Positions 27,310 through 36,484 of a stretch of 64,000 nucleotides of DNA are shown here, piece after piece; positions within the stretch are counted from its first letter, which is position 1, and each line of letters opens with the position of its first letter. The notes beneath the pieces were generated by a model. The model was not told where the DNA came from. It searched no databases and saw only the letters and a list, made by a program, of their open reading frames with translations. A program made the translations under genes and the position numbers. Source of the DNA: BCD1 sp965230565 (GTDB lineage Bacteria; Bacteroidota; Bacteroidia; Chitinophagales; Saprospiraceae); assembly GCA_965230565.1 (NCBI GenBank), contig CBDDLH010000016.1:1-64000 (forward strand), read 5' to 3'.

Positions 27310-28792
27310 AAATTGCTGGTAAAGATTTGACCGACCTCAATGGCTTAGGAGCTTTCATTTTTTTTCGTTCAACTCCGGCCTTGTCATAAATACAGGCTGC
27401 CCAACTGAAGAATAATCCCTGAATCAGCCCCACGTTCGGGTCCTGATAGAAACTGAAATGTTGCCAGGAAGTAGAATGAATGATGAACCACCCCATGAAA
27501 AATACACAAAATACCACCAGACTATTTCGATACTCGCGTGGTATTAAATCATTTCTGCTCCGGATGATGAGTTTGGCATTGAAAAAGACGAAAAAGGCAC
27601 CCATAAGGAAAGCCCCGGTAATTCCGCTATGGAGTAATAGATTGTGATTTCCCACATGTCCATCAGCGTAAGTGAAGTATTCGTTGGAAAATCCCCAACC
27701 TGTAATGGGTGATTCCCTCCACTTTTTCATCACTCTCGGAACTCGTCTTTCGAGCCTGATCAGGGTGCCTTTTGCCGTCAGATCCCCTTCGACAATTGCT
27801 TCCAGTGTAAGAATTCTCTTAAAAGCATTAGTAGTTTGGAGCCTTAACTCCGGAACACTCAATATCGTCAGGATTGCGATAGCCCCTACGAATGATATTT
27901 TGATCAGGTTTTTTAATTGAACCCCTGAAATGAAAAAAATATAGGTCAAAATCATAAAGGAAAAACCAATAATCCAGCCACGTGTTGCCGACAGGAAAAT
28001 GCTGAGACCATTGGCTATTAAAACGGCAAACAGATAAGCCGTACTTTGCGACTTTTGTTTTTTTGTCAGCATATAAAGAGCGCCCAGAGTAGTTATTAAA
28101 ACGATGCCAACGTTAAAGAATCCCCGGTAAATGCGTTCATCGGTAAGTTCAAAGGTATCTACATGTTCAGCACTCAAGGACAATAAATAAACGGGTTGTA
28201 AGCCAGTTGCAATGGTTGCGATTTGTGCACCTAAAGCGAAAAAAGCAATGGGGAATAGATAGGTCATGCAGGTTTCATAATCTTTGGGTTTCAAAAAGAG
28301 CCTGGGGATTGAAAACAATAAAAAAAGCGGTAAAATGCTTTTGATCAATCTGAACTGAATATTCATTTCCATGGAAATCCCCACCACATATCCCTGCACG
28401 ATCAGAAAGACCAAATATATCAAGAGCACCCAAAGAAATCGATAATAAAACGGAGGGGTATAATCCTTTCGCCAGAATGCTTTTACTAAAGTTGCCAAAA
28501 TATATAATTGTATAATCTCCACCTCAGGCAGTCCCGGAATTACGGATTGAAGCACTTTCCCGGGGCCAAAAAGACCGAAAAATCCATCTCCGAGTACCAG
28601 GAAAAAGGCTAACCAGAAGGGTTCATTATCGGAGAAGAAATAGATGACCAGACAAAACAGGAAAAACAAAGAACTGAAGGTGGCAGGTACCATATAGTTA
28701 ATACCGACTGATACCAGAATTAAGCCTAAAAAAAGAATAGTCTTTCTATTTCCCTTTTCCTTATCTTTTTCTGCTATTTCTCTTGCTTTCAT
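27302..28792 (-). CDS. O-antigen ligase/polymerase (Wzy-like) membrane protein
   Basis: 496 residues with about eleven hydrophobic segments and a larger extracytoplasmic loop containing RRVPRVMKKWRESPITGWGFSN and HVGNHNLLLHSG, the RxxxW...GxGxG and H-N-x-L-L pattern of the O-antigen ligase/Wzy (PF04932) family. It probably polymerises lipid-linked repeat units delivered by the flippase at 34,955-36,445. Overlaps the GT4 gene by 8 bp; one base separates it from the CgeB-like gene. A ligase role for a glycan acceptor cannot be distinguished by eye. Confidence 0.85.
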   Translation of the reverse strand: MKAREIAEKDKEKGNRKTILFLGLILVSVGINYMVPATFSSLFFLFCLVIYFFSDNEPFWLAFFLVLGDGFFGLFGPGKVLQSVIPGLPEVEIIQLYILATLVKAFWRKDYTPPFYYRFLWVLLIYLVFLIVQGYVVGISMEMNIQFRLIKSILPLFLLFSIPRLFLKPKDYETCMTYLFPIAFFALGAQIATIATGLQPVYLLSLSAEHVDTFELTDERIYRGFFNVGIVLITTLGALYMLTKKQKSQSTAYLFAVLIANGLSIFLSATRGWIIGFSFMILTYIFFISGVQLKNLIKISFVGAIAILTILSVPELRLQTTNAFKRILTLEAIVEGDLTAKGTLIRLERRVPRVMKKWRESPITGWGFSNEYFTYADGHVGNHNLLLHSGITGAFLMGAFFVFFNAKLIIRSRNDLIPREYRNSLVVFCVFFMGWFIIHSTSWQHFSFYQDPNVGLIQGLFFSWAACIYDKAGVERKKMKAPKPLRSVKSLPAIYA

Positions 28793-28793
28793 T

Positions 28794-29843
28794 TTAGTTC
28801 AAACCTAATGCACTTGCGATCAATGCTCCGTTTTTAACCGGACAATATCTTTCACGGATGACTTTTTTCATCCAGGTAACTTTTTCCTTTCTTGCTGATT
28901 CATTGTCCAGATAATACCTGGTTATTTCTTTGATTTCATCATAGGTTCTTGGAGCTGGCAAATCAGTTTTATCCGGGAAAATAGTATTCAAATCATTTTG
29001 CCACTCCAGGACCGGTAGAGCACCGGCACCAAGCGCTTCAAACATTCTGAAATGAACTCCCTGGATGACTCCGGGATTTCCATCAATGGGGATAATTCTG
29101 GTAGCATTATACATGGTATTCATCCGGCTTTCAGAGTAGTAGTCACTTTTCAGATGAAAATGCCCCTCGAGTTTTGGGAAAAAGCCAAACCACCTTTTCC
29201 AGTGTTTGTTCCCATAAATTTGAAGATCAAAGTCGGTAAACTGATTTAAGAATCTGGCTTTTTTATATCCCCAATTATTGGCATAACACATACCAACATA
29301 AAGCACATCACTTCGGTATTTTTCAAGATCTCCATTCTCTAATGACTTTTCAAAATAAAAGTCTTCAGGAATGCCCGGACAAAAATGGTTCAGGTTTTTC
29401 AAGCCCATTTTTTTCAGTTGATCAATCCAGAAAGTATCCGGGGCAAAAATGGCATCGGCCTGGAAAAGCAATGCAAGAAAGTACCTGTTTAAAGGAGTGT
29501 AAAGGGGATGATCTCCAAGGAAAAAAGCAATTTTTGATTTTTGCTTAAAATAGGCCAGCGTCTCCGGCAGCAGCATTTCGTTATTGTAGATGAAGATTAG
29601 GTCTGGTCTGATTTCGTCATAGATCTCACGATAATGCCTGTTGATTTTATCGAGATAATACCTTTCCCACTTTTGTCGTAACCTGTCCGGTAAACGGAAA
29701 ACCTGTACATTGAATTTTTTTTCAACCGGGTTGATGAATTGATAGAAATCCACCGGATGGATTTCTGCATCCAGCGTTTCAAAGGCCTTTTTCAGGGAGT
29801 GAAACAAGCCGTACCGTTGTGGAATCAAAAAGAGAACCTTCAT
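28794..29843 (-). CDS. CgeB-like glycosyltransferase
   Basis: About 349 residues. The start MKVLFLIPQRYGLFHSLKKAF, the central FFLGDHPLYTPLNRYFLAL and the late RMFEALGAGALPVLEW with EIKEITRYYLDNE match the CgeB/family-1-like glycosyltransferases of spore and surface polysaccharide loci. The ATG at 29843 was preferred over a TTG two codons upstream. It lies 65 bp inside the 3' end of the GNAT gene, so the two are coupled or the GNAT end has been extended by mutation. Function in this glycan unknown. Confidence 0.8.
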   Translation of the reverse strand: MKVLFLIPQRYGLFHSLKKAFETLDAEIHPVDFYQFINPVEKKFNVQVFRLPDRLRQKWERYYLDKINRHYREIYDEIRPDLIFIYNNEMLLPETLAYFKQKSKIAFFLGDHPLYTPLNRYFLALLFQADAIFAPDTFWIDQLKKMGLKNLNHFCPGIPEDFYFEKSLENGDLEKYRSDVLYVGMCYANNWGYKKARFLNQFTDFDLQIYGNKHWKRWFGFFPKLEGHFHLKSDYYSESRMNTMYNATRIIPIDGNPGVIQGVHFRMFEALGAGALPVLEWQNDLNTIFPDKTDLPAPRTYDEIKEITRYYLDNESARKEKVTWMKKVIRERYCPVKNGALIASALGLN

Positions 29844-30420
29844 GACCAAAAGTCTTTTTGAAAATGCTCATGATCAGGACGTCGTGAAATTCATTGTTCA
29901 AATAAATCTGGTCTTTCATACGTCCTTCCTCTACAAATCCAAAGAATTTATAAAGGTTAATAGCTTTGTGGTTGAAAGCAGCGACTTCCAGGCTGATTTT
30001 TCTGAGGTTTAGTCTTGCGAATGCATAGCTGAATAAAAGCCTCATGGCTTCTTTGGCCATTCCCTGGCCCTGGTATTCTTTTTCACCGATCATAATGCCA
30101 AACCAGGCCACACGGGAAACCCAGTCAATTTGTACGAGGTAAATGAATCCAATTAAGTTGTGTTGAAAGACGGTTTCAATAGCATATACGATTTTAGTAT
30201 TGCTTTTATCGTGGAGGATACTCTCTATCCACTCCCGTTCCAGCTCATTGGTCACCGGAAATGGGGCGCTCAGGAGATTATCTCTGATCTCAGGGTCGTT
30301 GCGCCAATGCACAGACAATTCCGAATCCAAAAGTTGCAGGGGCCGCAATTTGACTTTATTGCCGAGGTTTGGAAGGATCTCGAATATTTTTTCTTTTGAG
30401 GTAGCGTTTTTGATTGCCAT
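29779..30420 (-). CDS. GNAT family N-acetyltransferase (RimJ/RimL-like)
   Basis: 213 residues. VKLRPLQLLDSELSVHWRND is the usual RimJ/RimL-type opening, GEKEYQGQGMAKEAMRLL is the acetyl-CoA pyrophosphate loop (Q/RxxGxG/A), and SLEVAAFNHKAINLYKFFGF is the core strand 5-helix unit. In sugar loci such proteins acetylate amino groups made by DegT aminotransferases (PseH-like); the DegT gene is two genes upstream. The C-terminus runs about 20 residues past the normal end of the fold into the CgeB-like gene. Confidence 0.85.
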   Translation of the reverse strand: MAIKNATSKEKIFEILPNLGNKVKLRPLQLLDSELSVHWRNDPEIRDNLLSAPFPVTNELEREWIESILHDKSNTKIVYAIETVFQHNLIGFIYLVQIDWVSRVAWFGIMIGEKEYQGQGMAKEAMRLLFSYAFARLNLRKISLEVAAFNHKAINLYKFFGFVEEGRMKDQIYLNNEFHDVLIMSIFKKTFGHEGSLFDSTTVRLVSLPEKGL

Positions 30421-30430
30421 TACTTAAGTT

Positions 30431-31663
30431 TTAATGTATTTCATTCAATAGAGATTGTTGTTTTGGTTTTTTTAGGCGGATCATAGCCTGCATCTTTTTG
30501 GTCAATGCCTTAATATGTTTCATCAACTGTTGCCTGTTATTGGCGGAAGTGATGAAGAAGGAGTGACGATTTTTGCTTTCACAAACCAAAGGAGTTAACT
30601 GTCCTTGTTTTAAAAAAATGCCGGCATGATTAACTCTGTGATCATTTAAAAATGGTTTTATGGAAGCGATCTTTACAACCTTTTTTCCAGCAGGCCAATT
30701 GACGTATCTTATCGCGGAATGCCAGGCAAATTGTTGTTCAAGATCAGGGTATTGCCCCATGGCAATTTGTGCCAGGGCCTTGTTCATGTTAACTCCTGTT
30801 GACAATAAGGTGAGCCAGGAAGAAATGTAGTCCCCCCCGAGTCTTGCAGCTATTTCGATCATTTTAGGTCCCTGGTCTGTGATTTTTAATTCTGCATGGA
30901 TTCCGCAATTATCCAGTCCCAAAGTTTTGGCAGCTTTTTTTACAATAGCATGGATTTTTGCGATGGTAGCTTTTGGTAAAGCAGAAGGCTGGATGTGTTG
31001 TAGTTCCACTGTGTGAGGGTAGGGGGTGATCCATTTATCAGTGACCTGGACAATTGTGGTTTCCCCTTTAAACGTTATGGCTTCCACGCTGACTTCAGGA
31101 CCGGAGAGGAAACTTTCCACGAGTACTGCTCCATTTGAGCTGAAGCTACTGGTCAATTTGAAATTGTCAAGCAATTCTTTTTTGGATTCGACTTTAATAA
31201 CTCCCTTACTGGAATGACTATCTATGGGTTTCATGATCAGGGGGAAGTCCCTATGGGAAAGGTTAAAGTTTGAGGCTTGTTCATAGTTCCGGAACAATGT
31301 TCCAAAAGCACAAGGGACTTCCCCGGTTACGAACGCTTCTTTCATCAGGAATTTGTTTCTTGCCTTTTTAATGGCTTCCGAAGAAGGAAATGGCATGCTG
31401 AATTTTTGAGCCAGAGTAGCCATGAGTTCCAACGGATTTTCCATCTGACAAGTAACGATTCCTTTTATTTTTTCCTTAATGATTAATGCTTCATGACCAA
31501 TTATGTCATCCGCGGGAAGAACGACAAAATCATCTGCCCATTTGGCACCTGGTGGGTTTTCCGCAGGATCCGTAACTATCGTATGGTAACCGAGTTTTCG
31601 GCAGGCTTTGATAAGATCAATCTGATTATCACCTGCACCAAATACCAGAATGGATGCTTTCAT
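30431..31663 (-). CDS. ATP-grasp ligase/carbamoyl-phosphate-synthase-like protein
   Basis: About 410 residues from the ATG at 31663, chosen because MKASILVFGAGDNQIDLI is the family start and avoids overlapping the aminotransferase; an upstream start at 31696 exists. The pre-ATP-grasp domain is followed by PLIMKPIDSHSSKGVIKV and VLVESFLSGPEVSVEAI in the ATP-binding region and by MIEIAARLGGDYISSW, holding the catalytic Glu and Arg. Close relatives act in sugar loci and in amino-acid ligation. With the neighbouring aminotransferase and GNAT it probably modifies an amino sugar, perhaps by adding an amino acid. Confidence 0.85.
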   Translation of the reverse strand: MKASILVFGAGDNQIDLIKACRKLGYHTIVTDPAENPPGAKWADDFVVLPADDIIGHEALIIKEKIKGIVTCQMENPLELMATLAQKFSMPFPSSEAIKKARNKFLMKEAFVTGEVPCAFGTLFRNYEQASNFNLSHRDFPLIMKPIDSHSSKGVIKVESKKELLDNFKLTSSFSSNGAVLVESFLSGPEVSVEAITFKGETTIVQVTDKWITPYPHTVELQHIQPSALPKATIAKIHAIVKKAAKTLGLDNCGIHAELKITDQGPKMIEIAARLGGDYISSWLTLLSTGVNMNKALAQIAMGQYPDLEQQFAWHSAIRYVNWPAGKKVVKIASIKPFLNDHRVNHAGIFLKQGQLTPLVCESKNRHSFFITSANNRQQLMKHIKALTKKMQAMIRLKKPKQQSLLNEIH

Positions 31664-31664
31664 T

Positions 31665-32846
31665 TTAAATTTGTGAGAATACTTTTTTGACAGCAATGAC
31701 CACTTGTTCCCGTTCTCTCATGGTAAGGCATGGATAGATGGGGAGCCGGAGTAAGGTTTTATAAAAATGCATAGCTCCCGGAAAATCAAAATCTGTTCCT
31801 TTATGCTGATAATATTTATTTCGGTGAAGTGGCGTATAATGAACATTAGCCATTATACCCTCGGCCCTTAATGCATCCATTATCCGGAATTTTTTATTCA
31901 CCGGAACCAGGATCGGGAAAATATGCCAGTTGGTTTCTGCATAGGGCGATACCTTAAGAAAATTGAGGCCATCGATTCCCGTTAATTGATCCAGATAATA
32001 ATCTGCTATGTCCTTTCGAATAGCATTCATCATCTCAAGTCGTTGCAGCTGGCTGATTCCCAACGCACCATTGATATTGGATTGAACGAAACTGTGACCT
32101 TTACTGACGTATTGGTAAAATCCTCGGCTGCGGTTATCGGATAGGAAGGAATGTTTGTCCGTACCTTTTTCTCGCATTATTCTAACCTTTTCAGCAATTT
32201 GGTCATCATTAGTGACCAGTGCTCCGCCTTCACCTGTGGTCATGTTTTTTGTCCCGTGGAAGGAAAACGTACTGACATCTGCCTGGTTGCCAGTGTACCT
32301 GCCTTTGTACTTTGAACCTATGGACTGAGCAGTATCATGAACAACGAATAAGTCATATTTTTTGGCTAAAGCCATTATCTCATCCATTTCGGCTGGATTT
32401 CCTGCATAATCGACCGGACAAATGGCCACTGTCCTGGCAGTGATATATGATTCTAATTTGTTTAAATCGAGGTTCCCGTTTTCCGGATCAACATCTGCCA
32501 GTCGGATACATAAATTATTTAGAATGGGTCCCAGAGCAGTGCTGGTGTAGGTGAAATCAGGAACGATAACTTCACTGTGTCGTGGGAAATTTTTGATCAT
32601 GAATGCCAGATCCAGGGCAGCAGTGCATGAGTTTACAAACAGGGCATGTTTCACTCCGAGAAATTCAGCCAACTGACGTTCGAACTCCCGGCAAGCCGGG
32701 CCGTCACCACTGACAAAGGTGCTTTCCAAAGCTTCGGCGACCGCCTCAATATCCGTTTGATTAATGGAAGGTTTATGGATTAAAACAGGCTTTTCGCAAA
32801 CTGCCTGACCACCTTTCAAAGCGAGTTTATTTTCTGTTAGGATCAT
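31665..32846 (-). CDS. DegT/DnrJ/EryC1/StrS sugar aminotransferase
   Basis: 393 residues, PLP-dependent. ALFVNSCTAALDLAF binds the phosphate of PLP, FVVHDTAQSIGSKYKG carries the conserved Asp-x-x-Gln, and FSFHGTKNMTTGEGGALV contains the Schiff-base Lys. REKGTDKHSF and the QSNINGALGISQL segment resemble RffA/FdtB-like enzymes. It installs an amino group on a 3- or 4-keto nucleotide sugar. Candidate substrates are GDP-4-keto-6-deoxymannose from gmd (giving perosamine) or a 3-keto UDP-uronate from the WlbA-like oxidase; the sequence alone does not decide. Confidence 0.9.
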   Translation of the reverse strand: MILTENKLALKGGQAVCEKPVLIHKPSINQTDIEAVAEALESTFVSGDGPACREFERQLAEFLGVKHALFVNSCTAALDLAFMIKNFPRHSEVIVPDFTYTSTALGPILNNLCIRLADVDPENGNLDLNKLESYITARTVAICPVDYAGNPAEMDEIMALAKKYDLFVVHDTAQSIGSKYKGRYTGNQADVSTFSFHGTKNMTTGEGGALVTNDDQIAEKVRIMREKGTDKHSFLSDNRSRGFYQYVSKGHSFVQSNINGALGISQLQRLEMMNAIRKDIADYYLDQLTGIDGLNFLKVSPYAETNWHIFPILVPVNKKFRIMDALRAEGIMANVHYTPLHRNKYYQHKGTDFDFPGAMHFYKTLLRLPIYPCLTMREREQVVIAVKKVFSQI

Positions 32847-32855
32847 GATGGATTT

Positions 32856-33782
32856 TTAAAAAGCGAAAGAATAGTTGTTTTCATACCACTTGATGGTTTC
32901 TGCCACCCCCTGTTCGAAAGGTATTGAGGGCTTCCATCCCATAAGCATCACACCTTTTGAACCATCTACAGTCTTGTAGGCAGCACCATCCGGTTTGTCT
33001 GGGCGTAATTTAATTCCTCCTTTGTAACCGGACATTTTTTTAATAAGCAGGCTCATTTCTAAGATGGAAATGCCCTGGCCTACACCGATGTTGATAAAAT
33101 CTGTTGTAGGAGGTAGATCAATGGCCCGGATCATGGCTTCAGCACCATCATCCACGTGTAGCCATTCACGTACTGGTTTACCGCTTCCCCAGACTTCGAC
33201 ATATGGCTTGTTTTCCCTTTTTGCCTCCACAAATTTCATGATCAAAGCTCCCAGTGCATGAGACCTTTCTGCTTCAAAGTGATCTTCCGGCCCGTACATG
33301 TTAGACAATACAATATTGATGACATCCAGTCCGTGTTGACGCTGATTTGCCCAGGAACCAACCCAAAAGGCTTTCCTGATGAACCCATAAACCATCACGG
33401 ATTCATGTAATGGTCCATCCCAGATTTCTTCTTCCCTGAAAAAATTGGCTTTTGCAGGGTAAACGCAATTGGAAATGGGATTCACAATTCTCTTGACGTT
33501 GGTTTCCCGGGCAGCACGGAGGAGGTTAACTGTCATTAATAGATTATTCTCAAAAATATCTGCTGGGTATTTCATTCCAAACTGGATGCCGCCAACATAG
33601 GAGGCACAATTCATTAGGATTTCCGGCCTGATGCTTTGGAATAACTCCAGGGTTTGATCAAAATCGCGAAGATCTACTCCCATGCTAAGACTGGTAAGTG
33701 TGGGGTTTTCTCCTTTGTTATTTAGTTTTTTAGCAACTCTTTTTCCCAGGAATCCGGTTGCTCCGGTAATGAGTATGTTCAT
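32856..33782 (-). CDS. NAD-dependent epimerase/reductase, GDP-L-fucose synthase-like
   Basis: 308 residues, short-chain dehydrogenase fold. GATGFLGKRVAKKL binds the cofactor, NCASYVGGI and SNCVYP match GDP-L-fucose synthase, and NMYGPEDHFEAERSHA follows the family substrate region. At the catalytic Tyr the sequence reads VYGFIRKAF: aligned with E. coli Fcl (YAIAK) the expected Lys is Arg with a Lys one residue later. Next to gmd (12 bp gap), it would convert GDP-4-keto-6-deoxymannose to GDP-fucose or a related sugar. The altered active site makes the exact reaction uncertain. Confidence 0.82.
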   Translation of the reverse strand: MNILITGATGFLGKRVAKKLNNKGENPTLTSLSMGVDLRDFDQTLELFQSIRPEILMNCASYVGGIQFGMKYPADIFENNLLMTVNLLRAARETNVKRIVNPISNCVYPAKANFFREEEIWDGPLHESVMVYGFIRKAFWVGSWANQRQHGLDVINIVLSNMYGPEDHFEAERSHALGALIMKFVEAKRENKPYVEVWGSGKPVREWLHVDDGAEAMIRAIDLPPTTDFINIGVGQGISILEMSLLIKKMSGYKGGIKLRPDKPDGAAYKTVDGSKGVMLMGWKPSIPFEQGVAETIKWYENNYSFAF

Positions 33783-33794
33783 TTGTATATTTTT

Positions 33795-34949
33795 TTAGAT
33801 TAAATCCTCCACCTGGTTATGAATTTCAAATCCACTGTTTTGGAGGTGGTAATTTCTTCTGACCTGTTCAATATCATTATCAACCATCTCAGAGACAAGT
33901 TGATCAAGCGTGTGTCTGGGTTTCCAACCTAAAACTTTTCGAGCCTTCGTTGGGTCACCCAGTAATAGGCTTACTTCTGTTGGCCTGAAATAAAAAGGAT
34001 CAACCATGACCACTACCTGTCCGACTTCAAGGTGTACAGGTAAAATGCCTGTTGAACGTTCGAATAAAGCTGGGTTGATGTCCTCAATGAAACCTTTTTC
34101 ATTCTTCCCTTCACCTGAAAAACTGATGGTGATGCCAACGCGCTGAAAAGCCATTCGAACAAAATCTCTGACGGAATGTGTTTGGCCTGTAGCCACAACA
34201 AAATCATCTGGTTTTTCCTGTTGCAACATGAGGTGCATCGCCCGTACAAAGTCTTTGGCATGACCCCAGTCTCGTTTGGCATTCAGGTTGCCAAGCGATA
34301 ATATTTTTTGAAATCCCAAGGCGATGTTAGCTGTTGCCCGGGTGATTTTTCTGGTGACAAAGGTTTCGCCTCGCAGGGGAGATTCGTGGTTGAACAAAAT
34401 GCCGTTACAGGCGAATATATCGTAGGCTTCTCTGTAATTAATAGTAATCCAATGAGCATATAATTTGGCTACACCATAGGGACTTCGTGGATAAAACGGA
34501 GTGGTTTCGGATTGTGGAACTTCCTGAGCCAAGCCGAATAATTCAGACGTTGAGGCCTGGTAGAATTTTACACGATCTGCCAGCCCCAGAATTTTGATGG
34601 CTTCAAGGATTCTCAGTGTCCCAAGGGCGTCGACGTTTCCGGTATATTCCGGGCTGTCAAAGCTCACTTTTACATGGGACATGGCTCCCAGATTATAAAT
34701 TTCGTCTGGTTGAATATCCTGAATATATCGAATGACATTGCCTGAGTCGGTCAGGTCCCCATAGAAGTAATGAAAACGAGGAATGCGTTCCTGTCGGTCA
34801 TTAGCAAATAAGGCATCGATACGGACAGTATTAAAAGAGGAGCTTCTTCTTTTCATTCCCCAAACTTCATAACCTTTGTTGAGTAAATAATCAGCTAGAT
34901 AGGCGCCATCCTGTCCTGTGATTCCGGTAATTAATGCTTTTTTTAGCAT
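33795..34949 (-). CDS. gmd: GDP-mannose 4,6-dehydratase
   Basis: 384 residues. KKALITGITGQDGAYLADYL, YEVWGMKRRSSSFNT, QDIQPDEIYNLGAMSHVKVSF and YPRSPYGVAKLYAHW (Tyr-x-x-x-Lys) are diagnostic of GMD. It makes GDP-4-keto-6-deoxymannose, the precursor of fucose, rhamnose, perosamine or colitose derivatives. FYFRPTEVSLLLGDP follows a variable loop near residues 281-300 that carries the peptide RSTGILPVHLEVGQ, in an unusual position discussed in the findings. It is followed by the fcl-like gene in the same operon. Confidence 0.94.
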   Translation of the reverse strand: MLKKALITGITGQDGAYLADYLLNKGYEVWGMKRRSSSFNTVRIDALFANDRQERIPRFHYFYGDLTDSGNVIRYIQDIQPDEIYNLGAMSHVKVSFDSPEYTGNVDALGTLRILEAIKILGLADRVKFYQASTSELFGLAQEVPQSETTPFYPRSPYGVAKLYAHWITINYREAYDIFACNGILFNHESPLRGETFVTRKITRATANIALGFQKILSLGNLNAKRDWGHAKDFVRAMHLMLQQEKPDDFVVATGQTHSVRDFVRMAFQRVGITISFSGEGKNEKGFIEDINPALFERSTGILPVHLEVGQVVVMVDPFYFRPTEVSLLLGDPTKARKVLGWKPRHTLDQLVSEMVDNDIEQVRRNYHLQNSGFEIHNQVEDLI

Positions 34950-34954
34950 AATGC

Positions 34955-36445
34955 TTATTTTACGTTGACTTGCCTTTTGTGAGACATTTTGGGATTGATC
35001 ATTGCTAAGGTTTTAGGAATTATTACATGTCGTAAAGTGTTCATCTCTTCTGTTTTGAATAACAAATGAAGCCCCAGATAAAGGCATCCACCGGTTACCA
35101 TAGCAAGGGTTAATTGCATGATTAGTGGTATTGGAAAAATGGTGATGGATACATACATGGCCAATCCGCAGATGAGGCTAAAGATCAGGGTTAAGGCCAC
35201 GTCTTTAATCTGTTCCATAAGAGAATAATCGAGGAACACTTTTGAGTAATAGGCATTAATGATAAGGTTCACGTATGCTGCCACCACTTCGCCAATTACC
35301 AGGCCGAAAATTCCAAACTGAATTCCAACGATAATAGCTATGGTAATCATCACCTTTTTAATTATCTCGAGTTTCAATCCGAGGTCTGATCTACCCAAAA
35401 CCAATAACATATTGAGGTTGATCTGGCTAAAGTGATAGGTCAGGCCTGACAGACAAAGCAATTGCAGAAAAGGAACAGCCGGGAGCCATTTTTCTCCCAT
35501 CAGTAAAAAGATCAATGGTTTGGCCAAAACCCCAAGAATAATCATACTGGGAATGATGACGAACGAACTCAGTTTGATCACTTTCCGGTAACCGCTTTTC
35601 AGTCTTGTTTTACTATCCTGCAGTTTGGCCAGTACGGGGTAAGTAACTTTTTCAAGTGTCCGGAATAAGGTATTGATCATTATGTTGGAAAAATTGGCTG
35701 CCTGAGTGTAAAAACCGAGCGTTGCACTTGAAAAATATTTGCCTATCAATAATTTGTATATCTGTTGATAGAATTTGTCCAGCAAGCTGGATAGCAGTAT
35801 TTTATACCCGAAGCCGAATAGTTTGTTAAAAGAACCCCTGTGAACTTTTAATGTGGGTTTCCAGGGTCTGACGATCCACAAAAGGGTGGTGTCGATAAAA
35901 GCCATTAATAAGATCTTGATGATCAGGCTCCATACTCCCCATCCTGTCAAGGCGAAAAAAATGGCCACACTGCCTGAAATAACTACTGCAACGAAACGAA
36001 CTTTAGTCTGGGTTTTAAAGTCGATCTGTTGGGTCAGATGCGCCCGCTGAATAATGGAAAAGGCATAAATGATAAGGTTTAATCCCATTATTCGAACGAT
36101 CAAAGTCAGAGCCTCTTCCTCGAATAATGCAGAGATGGCCGGGGCGGCAGCAAACAGGGCTGCGTAAACAATGATCGAAGTGACAAGATTGAAAGTAAAA
36201 GTGGTTCTTTTGTCTTCTTCAGTGATCTCTTTTTCTCTGACCAGAGCAGGAAAGAATCCGCTTTCAATAAAGGTTGATGACAACTCGAAAAAGATCATCA
36301 CCATGGCGACAAGCCCAAAATCTTCCGGTAATAATAAACGGGCCAGAATAATGGTAATGGCAAAATTGACGGTACTGCTGCCCAGTTTATCGATCAACAG
36401 CCAGAAGAGACCTCCCATTGATTGATCACTCAGGGATCTGGTCAT
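34955..36445 (-). CDS. polysaccharide flippase (MOP superfamily, Wzx/WzxC-like)
   Basis: 496 residues with about 12-14 membrane helices. The N-terminus has FWLLIDKLGSSTVNFAITI and ILARLLLPEDFGLVAMVMI, the standard opening of WzxC/PST exporters, and the centre has GYKILLSSLLDKFYQQIYK. It should flip lipid-linked repeat units across the cytoplasmic membrane for the polymerase at 27,302-28,792. It lies 5 bp upstream of gmd and 39 bp downstream of wzc. Confidence 0.9.
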   Translation of the reverse strand: MTRSLSDQSMGGLFWLLIDKLGSSTVNFAITIILARLLLPEDFGLVAMVMIFFELSSTFIESGFFPALVREKEITEEDKRTTFTFNLVTSIIVYAALFAAAPAISALFEEEALTLIVRIMGLNLIIYAFSIIQRAHLTQQIDFKTQTKVRFVAVVISGSVAIFFALTGWGVWSLIIKILLMAFIDTTLLWIVRPWKPTLKVHRGSFNKLFGFGYKILLSSLLDKFYQQIYKLLIGKYFSSATLGFYTQAANFSNIMINTLFRTLEKVTYPVLAKLQDSKTRLKSGYRKVIKLSSFVIIPSMIILGVLAKPLIFLLMGEKWLPAVPFLQLLCLSGLTYHFSQINLNMLLVLGRSDLGLKLEIIKKVMITIAIIVGIQFGIFGLVIGEVVAAYVNLIINAYYSKVFLDYSLMEQIKDVALTLIFSLICGLAMYVSITIFPIPLIMQLTLAMVTGGCLYLGLHLLFKTEEMNTLRHVIIPKTLAMINPKMSHKRQVNVK

Positions 36446-36484
36446 GCTGCCACTTTATTAATAATCATGAAATACTGCCCAACT

